NCBI GenBank assembly: GCA_026686845.1
Contig: JAIVEN010000021.1
Location: forward strand, 10,868,001-10,932,000
DNA from: Adenanthera pavonina
Lineage: Eukaryota; Streptophyta; Magnoliopsida; Fabales; Fabaceae
Direction: 5' to 3'
DNA length: 64,000 bases
The notes under the pieces were generated by a model. That model had not been told where the DNA came from. It did no database searches and saw only the letters and a program-made list of their open reading frames with translations. Shown here piece by piece: positions 50,509 through 63,800 of this stretch. Made by a program: the position numbers and the translations under genes. Within the stretch, counting starts at the first letter, position 1, and each line of letters begins with the position of its first letter.

Positions 50509-51037
50509 TAGAGGTGCACAAAGATTAGATAAGATCATATTGATAGTCAACCTGATGTCAAGTTTTTATGAGACTGAGTGGGACCGAGTCAATAAGATTA
50601 AGGTTGACTCGATCTCAAAAAGTATTTAAAATTAAAAAAGTAATTTTATTTATTAAAAAAATATAATTATATTCATCCAAAATATATTTTCTTAAAAATA
50701 ATATTATAATCAAAAGTAATTTTTGTTAAAATTTTAAATACTCAATAATCATGTATTAATAAAAAATCAGTTTAAAATTTTAAATAAAATCAAAAGATTG
50801 AATTCTTAAAAATATTCACATTAACGATATATCCAATTTATTACTTATGATATATCAAGAAAAATATTATATAAAATTAATATTTATAAACTTTTTTTAA
50901 AAAGTATAAAAATTATATATACTGGGATAAGATAAGACAAATTTGACAACAACCCAATGCCCCACTCAACTTGGTCCCTAAGATTAACCCAATATGCCGG
51001 GTAGGAATAGGTTTATCGAGTTGATTGAACACTTCCA
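50509..51037. mobile_element. hAT-like MITE, copy 2 of a local family
   Basis: About 529 bp, starting TAGAGGTGCACAAAGATTAG and ending TTGATTGAACACTTCCA. The complement of the end, TGGAAGTGTTC, pairs with the left TAGAGGTGCAC at 7 of 11 positions. TGTCAAAT (50501-50508) and CGTCAAAT (51038-51045) fit an 8-bp target duplication with one change. GC-richer ends enclose an AT-rich core like that of the element at 32817. Not coding. Confidence 0.6.
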
Positions 51038-51045
51038 CGTCAAAT

Positions 51046-53750
51046 CAATAAGAAATACTATCATAAATTCTTATATAAATATTTTTAATTTATTTAGATC
51101 TTTTTAGGGTTAAATTAGATATTTTAGATTATAATGATAAATTAATAATTTTAAATTATTTTAGCATACATTTTAATTAATAAAAATGTATTACATAATA
51201 TTTAATAAAATATTCTTAATGATATTAAAAATTAGATTAAAGTGTATGTTTTAAAAATATATGTAATTTCAACAATATTGCGAAGATATAATTGTATTTT
51301 ACTTTTATTTCTTTTGTTTCCTTTATTCTTTTTTTTTTCTCCTTTCAAGGTTTTCTTCCAAAGTTCAAAAAAAGAAATTCAAAAGGTGAAAAATCAATAT
51401 ATCAATTATTAATATATTAATATACTATAATAAAGTATAATATAAATAATTACTATTTATTTACTATTTATGTATTAACTACATGACATTTAATTAATTT
51501 AAAAATATTATCTATTAATGAATATGCTTTTTTCAGATACTATATCATATCAGATCTAAGCAATAAGCCTAATTTTTTTTAATATTTATATTAAAATAAT
51601 TATTTTTGTATTTAAGTTACCGTTTCATAGGATTAATCATAGCAAACTATTCGTTCAATGTTTTATATATGTGTGTAATTTACGTAACCATATCATCAAA
51701 TATGAAAACAATAGGCATAATGGCAAACAAGCAATGCTTAGATGTTTTATATTTGTTGGCCCAAAAAACATATTTTATATTTAAATAGTTGTTTTTATAT
51801 CTATATAAATAAATACCACATTGATCATAAGCTTATATAGTTAAGGTACTTTAATCCAATCAAATCAAGATAAGTAGATTTTTCATGTATTATTTACTCT
51901 ATAATTTACTTTTATTATTTGTATTGCTAATTTATTTTTAAATTTAAAATTCACATAATTTGATTTGATATAAGTATGTTAAGTATATAAGATTAAGTAT
52001 CTAAGTCTTCTCCATATCATTTTATCAGGTAATGTTTGGCTTTATTTATTTCATTTTTAATAAACTATTAATATTGAATAATAAAATATATACATTAAGG
52101 TTAAATCTTGTGGGCGGATTAGTATCTTTTAAATTTTAAATTTTCTTTTTTATTTGTTAAATATATCTATTTTCAAATAATAAATAAAAAATTCATAAAA
52201 GTAATTCTTTTTTCTTATCTCTCTGTTACTATCCTCCCAATGTAATATTGTCTGACAATCATTTTGACTGATGATTAAAATATAGTCTCTTATATGCCAA
52301 TATTTTAAATGAGAGTTACTGTTCAAAAGCCTGGTTATAAATACCACTTTATTAATTAAAAATTTTAAAATTTTTAAAATCCTCCCATGATCTCAATTCT
52401 CAACTTCCTTCTTCATTATATCTAGTTTTTTGTTTTTAGTTTTTTTTAATTATTTTAATTTCATGATTCAACTTAGCACTTTATTATTGTTTTTTTTTAA
52501 TTATCATTTTATTTAGATCTTCTTATTCTCTATTTTTATTTTGAATTACTTTTTAAAATAAATAATTTTCTACATTAATTTTGTGGTTCAAAGGAGCATT
52601 GTATTAATATTTTTTTAAATTATATTTTTATTTAAATATTCTTATCACCTATTTTTATTTCAAATTACTATTTTAAAAATTAAAATTTTTCTATGTTTTC
52701 TTATTAATTTTTTCTTTATTTTTATTTAATCTCCCTTTATTTCTTTCCTGTCTCAAAATAATTTTTCAATCTTTATTGTTAGTTACAAATTGTTTGATTA
52801 CAAATTTCAAAATTTTATACTCTATTTTTCCACTTCATTTGAATTTCAAATTTCAATTGCCAAATATTTAAATAATTAAATATTAAAATATTAAAAATTA
52901 CAAATTAAAAATACATATAAAATTATAAAAAAAATTAGTAAATATTTATTATCTTAATTTCGAATATCAAATATTAAAATACTTGAAAATTACAGTATTA
53001 AAATGATAATTAATATTTTAACTTCTTTTTTAGTGATCTTAACTTTTCTACCCCATTTTCCTAATTCTCTCTATCTTCAACGTTATCGCATTGTTTATTT
53101 TTTTATTTATATTTATAATTATTTTTTGTTATTTTAATTTCATTTATCGCTCTCGACCCCTGTGAGAAAACCAAACTACGTCTACCATTTTTCTTTCCCC
53201 ATCTTTCTTTCTATGTTTCCTTCATCTTCTCACCGTTTTCAAGGTGAGACCTAGCACTTTTCTTTAAGGTAGCTGAAACTGAAACTTCTCCATTTTCTTT
53301 CTTTTATTTCTTTCTCTAATTTTCTCGTGTGAACCTGAAACTTCTCCACTCATTTCTTTTCCATTGTTAAAGTAACCCTATTTACTTTTTCTAGAAAATA
53401 TCTTTTTTCCTCATTTATTTTAAAAGTAGTATGTTAACTTTATTATTTTCTTGATTTTAATGTGTTTGAACTGAGATTTATTATTAACAATGCATTTATG
53501 AGGAGTTATTAGTGGTTATGAGCAGATTCTTTATTTTAAAAATAACTAAGTATGCACCTATGCGATTCACGAGATCAATAAGGAGATAGACTTTTTTAGA
53601 AACATGTTTAAAAATAAAATCATGCTTTATAAATGTAAAATTAAATGGTGAATAAACTAATATTACAAATTGAATTGTTCACAAATAATCATTGTATAAG
53701 CATAAAATGACAATATAAAAAATAATCAAATAAGATTATTAAACATTTTA
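51046..53750. other. AT-rich intergenic region
   Basis: No supportable gene. A somewhat GC-richer, pyrimidine-rich stretch at about 53140-53400 resembles a plant leader, but no frame follows it on the plus strand. The rest is low-complexity A/T. Confidence 0.6.
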
Positions 53751-53754
53751 GTAT

Positions 53755-55640
53755 AAACAACATTTGAAGTAGTATCACTTGGCTTCCCATCTTAATCTAG
53801 AATTAAAATCTTTAAGCCACTTCTAGATCATACACGTGACAATGCAACATATAGTTGGCCATGTGTGAACACATGTCTTGGTAAATACAATCCTACATTA
53901 CATAAGCTTTGTCCTTTACTTTTATTTATGGTTATAGTAAAAGTTAACATAACAGGGAATTGTTATTTCTTCATAATAAATGGTAAATTGGAATCAGTTC
54001 TAGGAATACATACTTTCAGCCCTTCATTTGTGCTAGACATCACTTTAACTTGAATGACATGCTTCCTAGATTGTGTAACAATGAGACGTGTTTCATTCAT
54101 TAGACTCAACTTATTATCAATGTTCCTCATGGGTGTTCTAACTTTCAACTTTATCTCATGATTAAGAAGATCTGACATAGATATTGAATTCAAGAATTCA
54201 GTGAAATGAATATCATGAATAGAATCCACATTGCCATATTCTTTTAACACACTATTAGAACTATAGTACACCACTTCTTCACTTGGTAGTAGAGACAATA
54301 TATATTCATTAATATTTTGAACAACATATAAAATAGGTGCTAATATAACTCTATCTCTAAAATAATATGAAAGATTTAAATTGTCAAGTAAGCTAGGATA
54401 TATAGATTCTACTATTGACTTTATCGGATCATCTGGATCATCCAGTAATATATCATTAGGAATCTTAACATCAACATTACCATCATTGGTCTCAATGATT
54501 GTCTCATCACCTATTGAAATAATCTAATTTACAAACTCTTGCAGTTCAGTACTAACATTTGATGAATTGATATGAAGTAGTCTCATATTTCTTGTTAGAG
54601 TTCTCAGCTTACAGCGATTCCATATATAAGATGAATTAATAGTAGCCAATACTATATCTTCTCGAGTTCCTCTTGGTATTACAAGTTGAATTGGCATAAA
54701 ATCTCCACCAAATACAACTATCTTACCTCCAAAAGGGAAATTAACAGCTGATGAATTGGAGAGCTTTAGGATATCCTTTAGACTTCGATCACGAGCTTTA
54801 AAGCAAAACTTGTTTGCCATAGGAGTTTCATCTCATATAATTAATGAAGTATGAACTAATAATTCAGCAAGATGACTGCCTTACTTGATATTGCATACAG
54901 TATCCTCATTAACTGAAAGTGGAATGCAAAATTGTGAGTGTGTAATCCTACTCTAGGAAGTAATAAAAAAGCTAAACCACTTGAAGATACATTAAGAATA
55001 ATTTTTCCTTCTGACCTTAATGAAGTTGAGAGAGTATTCCATACATATGTTTTACCAGTGCCCCCATATCCATAAGTAAAAAATACTCCCCCATTTCCAA
55101 ATTTAACAGCTAACATAATGTCATCATAAACTCTCAATTGTTCATCAGTTAATGATGCAATCAATGAAGGCAACTTACTTGCAAGAGTGACTCTATCATA
55201 GTTTAATGCAGCTCGAATAAATTTGTTCATGCTAACATCTATACTTCTCACGTTAGGGACATGCATAGGCTCAAATTCAAGAAGGCTCTTGCCATTTGAT
55301 TGTAATATATCAATCTTTATTAGAGCAAAGTTTTGTATTTCTTCATCCGTTAGCCGTAATCATGTAATTAGTAAAATAAATGTTACTACAAAGAAAAATA
55401 TATAATAAATGTAAAATTGACTAATTACAATGAAATTATATGTTTTATAGTTATTGTATTTGTTTCTAAACATAACACAATAAATATTGTAGGTGACAAA
55501 ATAAGAAAAAATATACCTTGATGTCTAGTTACTGCTCTTTGTTTATAGAGTATATCATTAGAAAGGAATTGCCATGTTTTCTCCCAAACAAATTCTGGTC
55601 TAGAGATTGAGTTAGCTAATAGAGAAATACATACATATAT
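53755..55640 (-). pseudogene. Helitron-type PIF1-like helicase, decayed and 5'-truncated
   Basis: Minus-strand reading shows the usual order of a plant Helitron PIF1 helicase: SRPEFVWEKTWQFLSNDILY (about 55610-55550), a probable intron, LTDEEIQNFA, SLTDEQLRVYD, the Walker A block GYGGTGKT, ILNVSSSG, a DE-x-PM block, FGGDF, NETRLIVTQ, and at the end TINKSKGQSL and HGQLYVALSRV. Breaks are a frameshift near 54930 and in-frame stops at 54881, 54833, 54524, 53963, 53828 and 53792. Two of these replace a Trp conserved in the family, from memory. The Rep (HUH) nuclease and Helitron-like N-terminal parts are absent. It is therefore a dead remnant of a rolling-circle transposon, not a cellular PIF1 gene. 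The 5'-TC and 3'-CTRR ends of the element were not located. Confidence 0.85.
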
Positions 55641-55645
55641 ATATA

Positions 55646-55829
55646 TTAATACATCAATATATATATATATATTACCAAAAGCAACACCAAATAAGATATG
55701 ACAATGAATTTTTTCTGTATTATCAATCACGCTTAGGTAGCACATTGAGATTTCTATAAAATTTCTCCAATTGAAGCAATATATATAAAAAATAAAATTA
55801 GCAGTATGACAAAATCAATTACCAATAGA
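55646..55829. repeat. Direct repeat, copy 1
   Basis: About 180 bp, starting TTAATACATCAATATATAT and containing CGCTTAGGTAGCACATTGA and CAAAATCAAT near the end. It is repeated in the same orientation at 56201, about 0.55 kb away. It lies next to the upstream end of the helicase remnant. Confidence 0.75.
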
Positions 55830-56200
55830 AACTGGACTTATACATAAATAGGGTTAGGTGTTATTTGTCTCAGATTCTACAACCCTTATCTTGGAGGATG
55901 ATGCCACTAAATGCGTAAAAATTGGTGGTTCAAGATGAATGAGTGTATAGTTTCATTGAGATGCATCGTGACTATTTTTATTGCAATCAATGAAAAATAA
56001 ATATTTATTACAACAATCCCTTTTTTAAAAATGGTATATAAATGTAAGCAACAAATCATATTCTTTAAAAAATAATAAAAACCTCTATTTAACTTTAATG
56101 TGATAAAGAAAATTCAATAATACAAAGAATAATACGAATCAAATTGTCAAATATTGGGAAAATCATTCGGTTAAGAATTTGTATATTGAAATATTTATTT

Positions 56201-56378
56201 TTAATACATCAATATATATATATTATCAAAAGCAATACCAAATAAGATATCACAACAGATTTTCCTGTATCATCAATAACGCTTAGGTAGCACATTGATG
56301 TTTATGTAAAATTTCTCCAACTGAAGCAATATATTTAAAAAAAAAATTAGCAATATGACAAAATCAATCGGCAATAAA
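56201..56378. repeat. Direct repeat, copy 2
   Basis: Second copy of the segment at 55646. It shares CGCTTAGGTAGCACATTGA exactly except for one base near its start (ACGCTTAGG against CACGCTTAGG) and has several scattered changes and short indels. It points to a segmental duplication inside the mobile cluster. Confidence 0.75.
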
Positions 56379-56477
56379 AAGGACAGTATATATGTTGAAA
56401 AAGAAATAAGCCATCACAATATGACTTATTTTTAAAAGATATAAAAAGCATTAAACATGCCAACAAAAAACATGCTC

Positions 56478-57575
56478 CTAAACATTAATATTTTGATCAT
56501 GAAATTTGAATAGCTTGTTGAATTTCACCATTTGAACCACCACATGCACGATTCTGATCTTGTTGAATACGTTGATATTCCTAGTATGAATCTTGAGGAT
56601 GAGTCTCTTTCCAATCAGTTGTGTAACATCATTAATATCACCGTTATCCTGAATTAATAAAAATAGAAAAATAATATAATTAAAATAACAAACATTGGGA
56701 GTTAATAATTGAATAATAACCATGTAGTTTAGGTGTATTTATTTTGTTATAACAAATCAACATACTTTATAAATTATTTCTTAATAAAAAAATCAAACTT
56801 ACGTTGTACAAAAGATTTATGAGTTCAGATGATGTGCAATTCATGTAACGTGAAATCTCATGGTGAAAGGCTAGAGCCGTCAAAATGGGTCAAACCCGAC
56901 GAGTCGGCTCGAAAAATCCGAAAAAATGAGTGAGTTCGGGCCTCAATTTTGTGAGTAAATACATAATCTAGACTTTTTGAGCTCGGTCCATGGCGAGCCA
57001 GCCCGAAATCCCGAGACTTTTTTCTTTTTTTAAAAAAAATATTAAAAAATACATATTATTTTATTAATTAGTGATATATAAATTGTAAAATTTAAATATT
57101 ATGTTAGTTTTTGATGAATTATGATGATAATTAGTTGTATTAATTTAAATAATTGTATGAGCCCATTGGTTAAATCGGGTTTTTTGGCCCCGCCCGATTT
57201 GGGTCCGGCCCGACGCAGGCCGGCCCGATTTGACAGTACTATGAAAGGCAATTACATCAACTAATCCAAACTCATCAGTTACTCGAATATCAATATTATA
57301 CATGTGGGACAATTAAATAAATCAGTCCTATCATAGGAATAAATAGATTGAATTATGATATTTAATTACATTATTTATTTCCATATCCAACATCATTAGT
57401 TACAAAACATAAACTATATACCTAGTAATGGTTGATTTAATGAATTTGTCACAATTCGGACAATAGAAACCATTTCTGTCATGAAAAACCTGTATTAAAA
57501 ACTTATGGCATGACTTACAAAACTACTTATACTGCACATCAATCCCTTCTACTGTGGCTATCGTTGTATACGTAC
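56478..57575 (-). pseudogene. Replication protein A (RPA70 C-terminal)-like remnant
   Basis: Minus-strand pieces: an exon at 57575-57422 with the zinc-ribbon pairs CKSC (57508-57519) and CPNC (57451-57462) and an in-frame TAG at 57523-57525; then IRVTDEFGLVDVIAFH, split by the 370-bp element at 56872 and resuming HEISRYMNCTSSELINLLYN to a GT donor at 56812; then an exon from 56648 (DNGDINDVTQLIGKRLILKI). A four-Cys ribbon followed by R-V-T-D-x-x-G is the layout of the third DNA-binding domain of RPA70. Plant Helitrons often carry such RPA-like genes, so this probably belongs to the same remnant as the helicase. The last exon is the weakest part of the call; frame and splice sites are only partly resolved. 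Confidence 0.55.
56872..57241. mobile_element. hAT-like MITE nested in the RPA-like exon
   Basis: 370 bp bounded by a perfect 8-bp target duplication, TGAAAGGC (56864-56871 and 57242-57249). Ends are TAGAGCCGTCAAAATGGGTC on the left and, on the other strand, TAGTACTGTCAAATCGGGCC on the right, matching at 14 of 20 positions. GC-rich ends enclose an AT-rich core. Removing the element and one duplication restores an open frame through the RPA-like exon. An 8-bp duplication and TAG start are hAT features. Not coding. Confidence 0.8.
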
Positions 57576-57655
57576 CTTATAAAATGGTAAACGGTTGACC
57601 CAAATCACACAAAAAAAAAAAAAGTGAAATTAGTTATAAGAAAAAAATTACATAC

Positions 57656-57841
57656 CTGGGGAGCCTCAAACAATTCGTTTAAATTAATTAATAAATACTT
57701 CATGCAAAATGGATCAAGTACATTGACTAACCAATTTTTGCACACTAAATGATTCTGCTTTAACTCAAGAGGAGTTAAGCATGAAAGAATCTGTACCATC
57801 ACATTTTCATGCAAACCCCTACCATTCTCAAATAACTCCAT
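57656..57841 (-). pseudogene. F-box-like exon, probable captured gene fragment
   Basis: 62 codons from ATG at 57841 to a GT donor at 57655. LHENVMVQILSCLTPLEL followed by HLVCKNWLVNV fits the F-box pattern (L-P-x-x-x-x-x-x-I-L-x-x-L ... V-C-K-x-W). No following exon with an F-box-protein C-terminal domain is seen; the next recognisable exon downstream is RPA-like. It may be a gene fragment captured by a Helitron, or the first exon of a decayed chimeric gene. The F-box match is by eye only. Confidence 0.45.
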
Positions 57842-60800
57842 CTTGCAAATATTAATTCTACATTAGTAGATACAAAAAGAAAAAGCATTACTAATATAAG
57901 AGATATGTGATAGCATATAAAATGAATAAACAAACGTTAGATTCTCCAAATTGCTTATGACAGGCAACGATGTGGACGTATGAGTTTGAGAAGATGGATG
58001 TCAATGACAATAGGCTATTTGTAGGGAAAAAAGATCAATGCAAATAAAAATTAAATAATAAAATATAATATTTGATGTGATATGGTTTAGTGCCACTAAT
58101 GTAATTGGTAAAAAAAAATTAAATCATACCCACTAATTGCATGCTAAAGCATTTGTATCATATAAATAATGATTGAGGAATTAATAATACAAAGTTTACC
58201 ATTACAAATTTGCATTTAAAATATAGTTTTTAAATTCGTATTTAATATTTGGTTTGCAATAAAAAATATATATATTAGGCTTGACCTAGTATTATTTTTG
58301 TTGCTTAAGAGCATCTCATTTTTTTAATTATGATATAGTTTTTATCAAAAAAAGAGCATCTCATTTTTAGAATCATATTTTTTACCTGAATTTTTGAAAT
58401 CATGTAAAATAATGGATATAGATAAAATACATTTAAATTTAGAAATGAGAATATTTTCTTAGTTATCATATCAATTATATTACATTGAATTTTATTTAAT
58501 CAATTTGATTAACTTTTTTTTGCATCATTAAAAATATTTAATGGGATTGAACTTAAGTTGAAATACCCCTTCTTAATTGACGGTTTCCTAATTCAATTGT
58601 TTGAACTTGATCGGTTATAATTTATTACAAATTTTAAATTACAATAAATCTACTGTTATTTTACATTTGACCAAAATCTTAAGTGAATCATTTAATTTAG
58701 ACTATTTATTTTGGAATCAATACATAATTGAACGATAATTTATTTAGATATGAATAAATATTCAAATTTTAATTCAAAATCTATTTATTACTTATTTCAA
58801 TTAAATGTCGATTTTTCATAAAGTTATTTATTGAACTGAATGCTATTTAAAATTTGTTTACAAAATTACTTTTTCAATTAGAATAAAAGATTACAAACAA
58901 TTATTTGATGAATTATAAATGAGAAAAAAAATCCTTTAGAGGAATGGGAAAACGGAAATTACATCTAATATTAGGTCAACTGCACAATTTTAAGATAACT
59001 TTGTTGAGATCATTTAGTTATAAATATATTGATTTTGGCCATATTTTAAAGGCTTCAATCCACTACAACAACATCAGTGATGATGCACTTCTTGAAGATG
59101 AGTTAGTAACAACAACTAAGAATATGTCAAATGTTTTTCAATTTTGTATATATTTTCATCTACACATCCTAATAAAAAGGATCCTTGATTTTTTACCCAA
59201 AAAAAAAAAGATCCCTGTTTTGATAGGAAAATGAATAAAATTAATTACATGAAATAAAAAAAATGCTTTGAATTCAAAAATCAAAAAGAGAATCAAATAA
59301 ATTAATTGCGTTTAAAGTCCATATTGAAATCAAACATACAAATATCAAATTGTTTCCATAATCATTCCCTTCATTAATTTATATTAAATACTATCAAACA
59401 AATATATAGGAGACAGTTTGGCAGGATAGATAAATTGATTAATTTTCCCATCATACCACTCATCAACATATATTTTTCCCCTATTTTCTAAATGTAAGAA
59501 ATGAATTTTGGTAAGTGACCAAAAAAAAAAAGAAATGAAGTCGGGTAAGAAAAGAATGTAAGAAATGAATTGATTTAGAGTTAAATTAGATTTATGAGAG
59601 AGCAAAAACTATACTATACATATGAAGTGAGCTCGCATATTGAAGATTTCATGAATCACATTTATGATTTATCAATATTATTAATTTAGTTAAAAATCAA
59701 TCAATTATTCAAGTAAATTACTTACAAATTTAAATTCAAACGCTTCACCTATAATTAAAAACAATATTTAATATGAATCCGTCATTTAAGGGAAATAGAG
59801 TTTATAAGTACTAATTACGTCAATATAAATAAAATTCAAACAATAACTTGGTTTGATCATGAAAGAAGACAAATCAGCGTTCACATAAGATGACACAATA
59901 GATATTCCTATTTTGTCGACCATACTAAGGTGGTGCGCTATGGTTTCAGCTTTGAGTTATACTTTTAGATATATAATAAATATTTATATTCTAAAATTAA
60001 ACGCAAGTTTATGATCAATTATTATGGGTTATATTTTCAGGCAAAAAAAATGATGGGCTGTATTTTTTTAGCCTTTTCTTTTGCTCGTACAATTTTAAAT
60101 TTTGAGTTTTAAATAATTTTCATGTTTTTATATCTGATTATATTTGATATGCAAAAGAAAAATCTTACAATTTTACAAATCCACCTCTGTGAAGTCTGCC
60201 ACTATCTCTTTCCTTTACATCATTTTTCTCCCTAATATCATAAATGAAATTTTATAAATTCAAATTTCATATTTCAAATATTAGTCAAATTTCACAAATT
60301 TTGTCTTATCTTCTTTTGTAAGTTCAATTTCATGTCTATCCAATAGTATCATATTTCTTTAAATTTTAATATGTCATTAGCAACGCACAGGTAAGACAAT
60401 ATAATTTTTTAATAAATTTATATTATTTATCTTTTTAACAAAATTTACTGTAATATCTCATGCATCAAACATAACCATTGCTACTTGCAATTAATTTAGA
60501 GCTTTATTTGTTATAAATTTTTATTACAAATTTAAAACATATGCGTTATCACTTGTAATTAATTTTGTAGTATGGTAACAATATTATAAGTTCCATAAAT
60601 AAAATAATAAAATTAAAAATAGTTGCAAATATTTATTTATATTAAATATACTCTAGCATTGCACAAATGCTAAAGTTAGGACATGGTTTTAGTTTTTAGA
60701 TAGTGTTGTGATTTGGTAATTTTAGGTTAATTATGGTAAATGAGTTGAGTTTTGAGTAAGAAATAATATGCAAAAAAGAAGAAAAAGATTTTTCAATTGG

Positions 60801-63800
60801 TGCAATGCAAGTAAGTTAGGATTTTGCAAATAAATCTTAATTAAGGAGGATAAACGAGATTATAAAACTATCAATCACAGACCAAATATCATATAAAGAA
60901 TGGATGAAATTTGTGTAAAACTTTACTGTTTTCAATATGTTTAGGGTGTCATTAACCGTGACAAGATATGGTTCTAATGACACCTAAACATTGAACATTG
61001 AAGTCTTTTTAAATGCTTTTCTGCTCATCTTTACTAAACATTTTATTAATTTTTTATTTATTGCTTCGGTTGAAAGATTAGATCAATGATAGGGAGTGAC
61101 TTTTAAATGGTATATTTCACTTATCTCCTTTCTCCTTCGCATTATCCAAATATGTGAATTGATGAATGATAACTATTTTCAATTGATAGGATTGGGCTTG
61201 TTTAAATACGTTCTCTATTTTAATATTCTCAAAATAATTTTATAAAATTATTTTTTAGAATAAGTTTTAATAACAAGAAAATAAAGAAAATTTATTTGAA
61301 TAATTGATATTAAAATCATAACTAACAAATATCAAATGTATTATTCAAAATTTATAATTTTATCATTAATAAGATAAGTATTTTTTACATTTTATTGTGT
61401 TTTACAGAACAAAAAATGCAGAACACCTTAAAAATATTCTGAATTTTTTATTTTTATATTTTTTCAGAACATTTTATAAAATAGACTTATCAAATAAGTT
61501 TTTCATTTTTCTATTTAAAAAAAATGTTATAAAAATATGAATCAAATAGCTCTTAAGATTCTACTCAAGTGACAGTTGTGATGGAGTTGTTTGTTGTGGT
61601 GGAGTTGTTTATTGTGGTAGCCAAAATGAATTTCAGGTTCCTGTTATTCAATAAGCCAAATGCCTTTTGTTCAATCCTTTCAATTACTGTTGTTTTTGGA
61701 TTAATAATATTTGGTGAAATAGGTACAAATGGTTCATATACATAAAAGTCTGAAGTTATTTCCTTTTAGTTCCTTGTTTCTTAGCTCAAGCACATGGTTG
61801 AAGTTGTCAATGCTTTTACTCTGAGTTCATTGGGGCTGGAGGAATGGGAGATTACAAGATGAAGAAGATACTTTCCTTTCCTTTTGTTGTATCTTCTTCT
61901 TCTTCTTGTTTTTTTGGGTAAACTCTTGGCTGCATCTTTTGATTGTATCTACTTTTGTCATTGGAAGCACCAATAACAACAGTAAAAATTAAGAGAGCAA
62001 ATACTATTCTTGAATTTCTTAATTTTATAACCACATATATTATTTGTTCTCTTTTTTCCAATTTCTCTTTTTCTGTTAGGAGAGTTTTGGAAGGAAATTA
62101 TTTCCAGCATATTGATATCATGCAATTGGCTAGGCTTACTTTAAATATCTTTCGATACATCCAGAGTTACAAGTTGCATGTTTAAATAGCAACAAATAAT
62201 TAAAGTCTTTTATTAAAAAATACTAGTTAAAATAAATAGTTGAGACCAGGACAAAAATTAATTCATATTTTATAAACTGAGATAATATATCTGAGAATTT
62301 ATTGAAGCATGAATTCAAATAAAAAAAAATACTAAATTAGATTAGAATGAGAAGTCATATATCATTCTATTATTTGAGATTTTAATAAAAAAAGAAATGA
62401 GTTATAAAATAAAATAAAATAAAATGACTAATAAATTATTTTTTCAATATTATCTTTTCAATTTCGATACAATTTTTAGGCAATGGAGAACTAAATTAGT
62501 ATTAATAGTTTCACTTTTTTTGCCAAAAGAATTAATAGTTTCTCAAGTCATCAGTAACACTAATATTAATATAAAATATAAAATTTATAGTAAATTATAC
62601 CATTTACTTTTGTAATCAATATAACTCAATTCTTAACTTTTGTGGCCCATCTTCTTGTTTTATGATTTATCAATACACTGCTTGGATTAGAAAAACTTAA
62701 ACTATGGCCTAATCTATTTCAGGCATTTCATTCATTCCATCTGATTCATGGAATTCAATCCAAACATATTATTGAAAATTTTATGACAATTCAATCCAAC
62801 ATATATGAAATGCATCAAAATAATTAAGTTTCTGAAGGTAGTGAACAAGTTTATCTCATAACATAACGCCTAAAAAAAAAATCAGATAATTAATGGAACT
62901 TTGGCACAAAAGACCAAAGGCTGCTCCATGCATATAGGTAGAAAGGAGAATTTGGAAAAGAAGAGAAAAGAAAAGATGAGGCCTAGAGATAAAAGGAAGG
63001 GAATACTAACCTATAAAGTCAGAAAACAACCCAGAGGTGGGACTTGAGATATGATTTTGATATTTCAACCACACTTAGTAAAAAAGGTAGAGAATCAAAA
63101 TGATAATTTATATATCCATTATCTATCTAGCTATGAGTGTGAGTAGGGGGACTGGTACTTATTTTACTGAGACAGATAGATAGGGCTTTCAACCACAATC
63201 CCACTCAGTTTCACACAACAAGAAAAAGTAGGCTCTTTCATCATTAAATAATAATTCATTATTGCTGCCTCCCACTTTCATTTCAAAACCCTTTCTCATT
63301 ATTCCTTTTTTTTTTTTTTTATAAATCCTTTCTCATTATTCTTGCCCCAACGTATAACATACCCCTTCTATCTTTTTCATAAGTTCCCTTTTAAAAAATT
63401 TTTATGTCTGCAAAAACTCTATACTAATTACACTTTATAATTAATATGAGATTACAATTAAATCAATTTAATTAGGGAATATTTTGCTAAATAAAAGAAT
63501 TTTTTGACAAGTTTAATGAGTTCAACCATTTTTAATCTATATAAAATTATTAAAAATAATTTATATTATGGACCAATAAATTTTTATTGTATATCATAAT
63601 TCTTCGATGCCTTTCTCTCGCAAAACCTATTAATTATATCCTACAACAAACACTCTTACAATATTAAAAATAAAAAGAAAAGAACAAAGCGACAGTTGAT
63701 TTTTTTTTTTCCTCTCTCTTTTTAAAAGCGTGGAGTCAGTTGTTCCCTGTACTCGTGCTTCCTTTATAAAGCAAAAGAAGAATGGCCACGTTTTTGTGTT

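Noticed and set aside
58944..59234. 96-codon plus-strand frame
   Set aside because: No recognised motif; ends in a low-complexity KKKKK stretch. Not enough to call a gene.
61194..61553. Possible MITE with GGGCTTGTTT and AAATAGCTCTTAA ends
   Set aside because: Ends are too diverged and no target duplication is visible.
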